From Acetomicrobium hydrogeniformans (GTDB lineage: Bacteria; Synergistota; Synergistia; Synergistales; JAFGMB01), in the NCBI GenBank assembly GCA_016841745.1, contig JAENYO010000003.1, positions 124,001-188,000 of the forward strand: 64,000 nt of DNA, given 5' to 3'. Positions within the stretch are counted from its first letter, which is position 1, and the number at the start of each line of letters is the position of its first letter. Under the pieces are notes generated by a model that did not search any database, was not told the origin of the DNA, and was given only the letters and a program-made list of their open reading frames with translations. Shown here one piece after another: positions 61,430 through 64,000 of the stretch. The position numbers and the translations under genes are program-made.

Positions 61430-62539
61430 ATGAAAAACAGGTTTTGGATTTCCATTTTAGTGTTTGTTGTAGTGTTTTCAAGCTGTTTTGTATTGTTGGG
61501 TAATCAAAAAGCTTTAGCAGAAGAACAAAAGGTTATTCATTGGAAACTGGCAAGTTGTTGGGCCGGTAGATTGCAGGCTTTGTTGGATGCTGACCGTTAT
61601 TTTGCTGAAAGAGTGAATAAATTAAGTAATGGGAAACTTCAAATTAAAGTCTATCCGGCGGGGGAATTATGTTCAGCTAATGAAGTGTTAGAAATGGTTT
61701 CTTCAGGAGCAGTAGAGGCTGGGGGAGATGTGCCATGTTATTGGGGTGGCAAAAACTCAGTTTTTGATCTTCTGTGTACTTCGCAAGTTGGTTTTACCGC
61801 GGAAGATTATATGTCGTGGATATATCAGGCCGGAGGTTTTGAGATTTACAATGAGATGTATGGGAAATTTAATTGTCTCTATTTCCCTCATAACTTAGGT
61901 CATATGGAGTCTGGAATAAGGAGTAAGAAGCCAATTTATAAATTAACTGACCTAAAAGGGAAAAAAATAAGAATGTCGGGTATTGTCCAGAGTAAGTTGC
62001 TACAGCACTATGGTGGTAAACCCGTTTCTATTTCCGTAGCGGAATTGTATGAAGCGATCAGAAGAGGAACAATTGATGGAGCAGAAGTGAGCAATCCCTA
62101 TAACGATAAATCTTTCCACGTAGAGGAGGTTGCAAAATATTGGCTTGCTCCTGGTTGGCATCAAACCGGGGTAGTTTATGGAATTATGGTAAATCAGGAA
62201 GCGTATCAATCTCTTCCGGAGTATTTACAAGAAATTGTAAAATCAGCAGCCAGAGATTGTCTTGTTGAAAAAACAACCTTTATGGTATTTCAGGATGCGT
62301 TAGCTACTCAGTATTTCATAGAACAAGGGGTTCAGATCAATCGTTTGAGTAAAGAAGAACTGGACGAAATGAAGCTGGTAAGAAATAAAATACAGGAAGA
62401 ACTTGCTGTAAGTAATCCTGATTATGCCAAAGCTCTGAAATCACAAATTAACTATCTCAAATTATTTGCGCCGTATAGGAGCGCTTCTGCACCGTTTATT
62501 TTCGGTGTCAATCAAGATGAATATCCAAACGTTGAATAA
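61430..62539 (+). CDS. dctP: TRAP transporter substrate-binding protein, system 2 (TakP-like)
   Basis: About 369 residues: signal peptide (1-32, ILVFVVVFSSCFVLLGNQKA), then a DctP domain with WKLASCWAGRLQALLDADRY, LKGKKIRMSGIVQSKLLQHY and VAELYEAIRRGTIDGAEVSN. YWLAPGWHQTGVVYGIMVNQ and EAYQSLPEYLQEIVK follow. It is related to the DctP of system 1 but well diverged, so the two systems may bind related, non-identical compounds. The ATG at 61430 is 7 bases behind ggggaggt; an ATG at 61382 lacks a site. A hairpin with a short T-run follows the gene. Confidence 0.92.
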   Translation: MKNRFWISILVFVVVFSSCFVLLGNQKALAEEQKVIHWKLASCWAGRLQALLDADRYFAERVNKLSNGKLQIKVYPAGELCSANEVLEMVSSGAVEAGGDVPCYWGGKNSVFDLLCTSQVGFTAEDYMSWIYQAGGFEIYNEMYGKFNCLYFPHNLGHMESGIRSKKPIYKLTDLKGKKIRMSGIVQSKLLQHYGGKPVSISVAELYEAIRRGTIDGAEVSNPYNDKSFHVEEVAKYWLAPGWHQTGVVYGIMVNQEAYQSLPEYLQEIVKSAARDCLVEKTTFMVFQDALATQYFIEQGVQINRLSKEELDEMKLVRNKIQEELAVSNPDYAKALKSQINYLKLFAPYRSASAPFIFGVNQDEYPNVE

Positions 62540-62621
62540 TCAAATCTTTATTCCAAAAATGTAAAAATATCATATCCTGTTCAAATAGCTCGAAGAAACT
62601 AAGAGCCATTTTAATCCTGTC

Positions 62622-62675
62622 AACCCTGCTTTATATGTTTTACCCATTAGCAGAAGTTTCTTATAAAGCAGGGTT
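62622..62675 (+). terminator. Hairpin after the TRAP-aconitase X cluster
   Basis: aaccctgctttat and ataaagcagggtt form a perfect 13-bp stem with a 28-base loop, followed by ttccc. It lies between the second dctP and the cupin gene. A short palindrome, atacgg-gtaaa-ccgtat, follows at 62684-62700 and could be a site for the next transcript. Confidence 0.6.
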
Positions 62676-62746
62676 TTCCCTATACGGGTAAACCGTATCT
62701 GAAAATATGTCCGCTATTATTTAATCTAACAAAAGGTGGTTAAGTT

Positions 62747-63115
62747 ATGACAAAAGAATATGTCTGGAAATTAGATGATGTTATTGCAAGTCATCCTCTT
62801 AGTAATGATAAAGAAATGGAATTATCTTTCATGGCTCATGGCAAGTTTGCAAGTGTTAATGTTGCTCAGGTTCACGAAACAGTTAAAGCTCATCAACATG
62901 TTGATCATGACGAAATCATTTACATTCTTAGGGGAAGACACCAGCTCACTGTAGAAGATAAGGTTTACGAAGTAGAACCTGGTGATCTTATAGTAGTGCC
63001 CTGTGGGATAACACATGAAATTAAATGCGGTGAAGGATATGCAGCTTTATCAATTTATGCACCTGGATGGGATGAAAAAATGCCAGATAGAGTGTTAATT
63101 GAAAGTAAGGAATAA
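62747..63115 (+). CDS. Small cupin-domain protein
   Basis: 122 residues, one cupin barrel. The metal-binding motif is visible as HQHVDHDEIIYILRGRHQLT (the HxHxxxxE...G pattern), and the second motif as PGDLIVVPCGITHEIKCGEG (PxGxxH). It may be an isomerase, a dioxygenase-like enzyme or a binding protein. aaaaggtggtt precedes the ATG. It sits between the TRAP-AcnX cluster and an MmgE/PrpD gene and so probably handles an intermediate of the same pathway. Nothing more specific can be said. Confidence 0.88.
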   Translation: MTKEYVWKLDDVIASHPLSNDKEMELSFMAHGKFASVNVAQVHETVKAHQHVDHDEIIYILRGRHQLTVEDKVYEVEPGDLIVVPCGITHEIKCGEGYAALSIYAPGWDEKMPDRVLIESKE

Positions 63116-63226
63116 AAAATATTCATTTGATAATAATAAAAATCTTTTATCCATTTGAAAGTCACATATGTTGAGTTTAATTTTTTAATGGATAAACTTG
63201 TTAGTCAGATCTGGAGGTTGTGCGAG

Positions 63227-64000
63227 ATGTCTGATTTGATGAAAAGAGTAGTTGCGTTTGTAGATAGTACTGAATATGAAGATCTTTCAAATGATGTGAT
63301 TGAATATGCCAAGAAACATATTATGGATACCATCGGAATTATCATAGCGGGTACATCTGCTGAGGGAATCCGTGAAGTAGTCGAATTATCCCATGAATGG
63401 GGTGGTATAGCTGAAAGCACTATTCCAGTTTTTGGATATAAAGTACCTTCTACATCCGCTGCTTTTGCCATTGGTCCCATGGCACGGGCGTGGGATTTCG
63501 GAGGTGTCCACCCTGATGCAAATGAACATACTTCAGAATATGTATTGCCAGCTGCGCTTCCAATAGCAGAAAAACTAGGAAGTTCAGGAAAGGATCTCAT
63601 TCTGGCTGTAGCATTGGGAAATGAAGTTATTTCACGGATTGGAGCTTCAGTTCATACCATCACCGGTGTCAGCATGGCCAAAACATATTCGGTTTTTAAA
63701 ATCTGGGGAGCAGTTGCGGCAGTGGGAAAACTTATGAATCTCAATTCTAGTGAACTGATGAATGCAATGGGATTAGCTTATACCCAGGGTGGTTGCGATA
63801 ACCAAATGTTTGTTGATGGTGTTCTTAAGATAAGACTTCAACATGCTTTCGTTGCAGATTCTGCTATCAAGTCATGCTTATTAGCAAAGAAAGGTCTTAC
63901 GGGGACCCGAAATATCCTTGAAGGTGAAAAAGGCTTTTATTCAGCTTTTTTCCCGAGAAATGATAAGAAATGGGTTCTAGAAGGACTTGATGAGAAGCAC
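63227..64000 (+). CDS. MmgE/PrpD-family protein, 5' part (runs off the window)
   Basis: The first 258 residues of a protein usually about 450 long. The opening RVVAFVDSTEYEDLSNDVIE with AKKHIMDTIGIIIAGTSAEG is the family start. FAIGPMARAWDFGGVHPDAN then carries the active-site D and H region, and KIWGAVAAVGKLMNLNSSEL the helical core. Relatives include 2-methylcitrate dehydratase, cis-aconitate decarboxylase and iminodisuccinate epimerase. ctggaggttg lies before the ATG. Its presence behind aconitase X and two TRAP systems suggests a pathway for a di- or tricarboxylic compound. Confidence 0.9.
   Translation, partial: MSDLMKRVVAFVDSTEYEDLSNDVIEYAKKHIMDTIGIIIAGTSAEGIREVVELSHEWGGIAESTIPVFGYKVPSTSAAFAIGPMARAWDFGGVHPDANEHTSEYVLPAALPIAEKLGSSGKDLILAVALGNEVISRIGASVHTITGVSMAKTYSVFKIWGAVAAVGKLMNLNSSELMNAMGLAYTQGGCDNQMFVDGVLKIRLQHAFVADSAIKSCLLAKKGLTGTRNILEGEKGFYSAFFPRNDKKWVLEGLDEKH

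Overview
The window looks like part of the chromosome of an anaerobic, peptide- and organic-acid-using bacterium. It is rich in binding-protein-dependent secondary transporters: one TTT system, three TRAP systems and a remnant of a second TTT system. It also has split UxaA-type and aconitase X enzymes, DUF169 proteins, strong Shine-Dalgarno sites and many GTG/TTG starts. This gene content recalls Synergistota or a similar anaerobic lineage. There is no rRNA or other phylogenetic marker here, so that placement is a weak inference.

Left part (1-23 kb, moderate GC). A tctC(partial)-tctB-tctA operon is followed by an intact and a deleted half-size chromate transporter, a small membrane protein, and a stomatin/NfeD pair. 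Next is a TRAP operon (dctP-Q-M, minus strand) with an adjacent two-component system of the CitA/DcuS type. Two nearly identical MFS transporter genes, duplicated together with about 130 bp of upstream DNA, bracket an M20 amidohydrolase and a trmO gene. An rraA gene sits just behind the stump of a tctA gene. A QueG-like iron-sulfur protein and an operon of opine dehydrogenase plus split UxaA complete this part. The gaps are filled with several families of dispersed, hairpin-forming repeats.

Defence island (about 23.4-45.7 kb, clearly AT-richer). It begins with a broken HNH endonuclease gene. Then comes a restriction-modification-like set: Vsr and a C5-cytosine methyltransferase on the minus strand, and a GHKL/MORC ATPase, a Z1 helicase and a PD-(D/E)XK (DUF4420) protein on the plus strand. 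A DISARM-like set follows directly on the plus strand: an 856-residue protein in the place of DrmE, an SF1 helicase, DrmA, DrmB (DUF1998) and a NERD-nuclease/SF1-helicase fusion. The phospholipase-D nuclease DrmC is absent. A RhuM-family gene closes the island. The lone cytosine methyltransferase could serve both sets. This composite arrangement is the best candidate in the window for something not fully described.

Middle right (45.7-53.3 kb). Two near-identical DUF169 genes flank a photolyase-like gene, a glycine-betaine-type binding protein with no permease beside it, and a carnitine/choline O-acyltransferase homologue, which is unusual in bacteria. Two copies of a structured intergenic element with a UUCG hairpin and a terminal T-tract also lie here.

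Right end (53.3-64 kb, AT-rich). An IclR regulator with well-formed palindromic sites over its own promoter precedes a long plus-strand cluster: TRAP system 1 (P-Q-M), aconitase X large and small subunits, TRAP system 2 (Q-M-P), a small cupin and an MmgE/PrpD protein cut by the window edge. The cluster looks like uptake and dehydration/isomerisation of a carboxylic or hydroxy-amino acid that cannot be named from the sequence.
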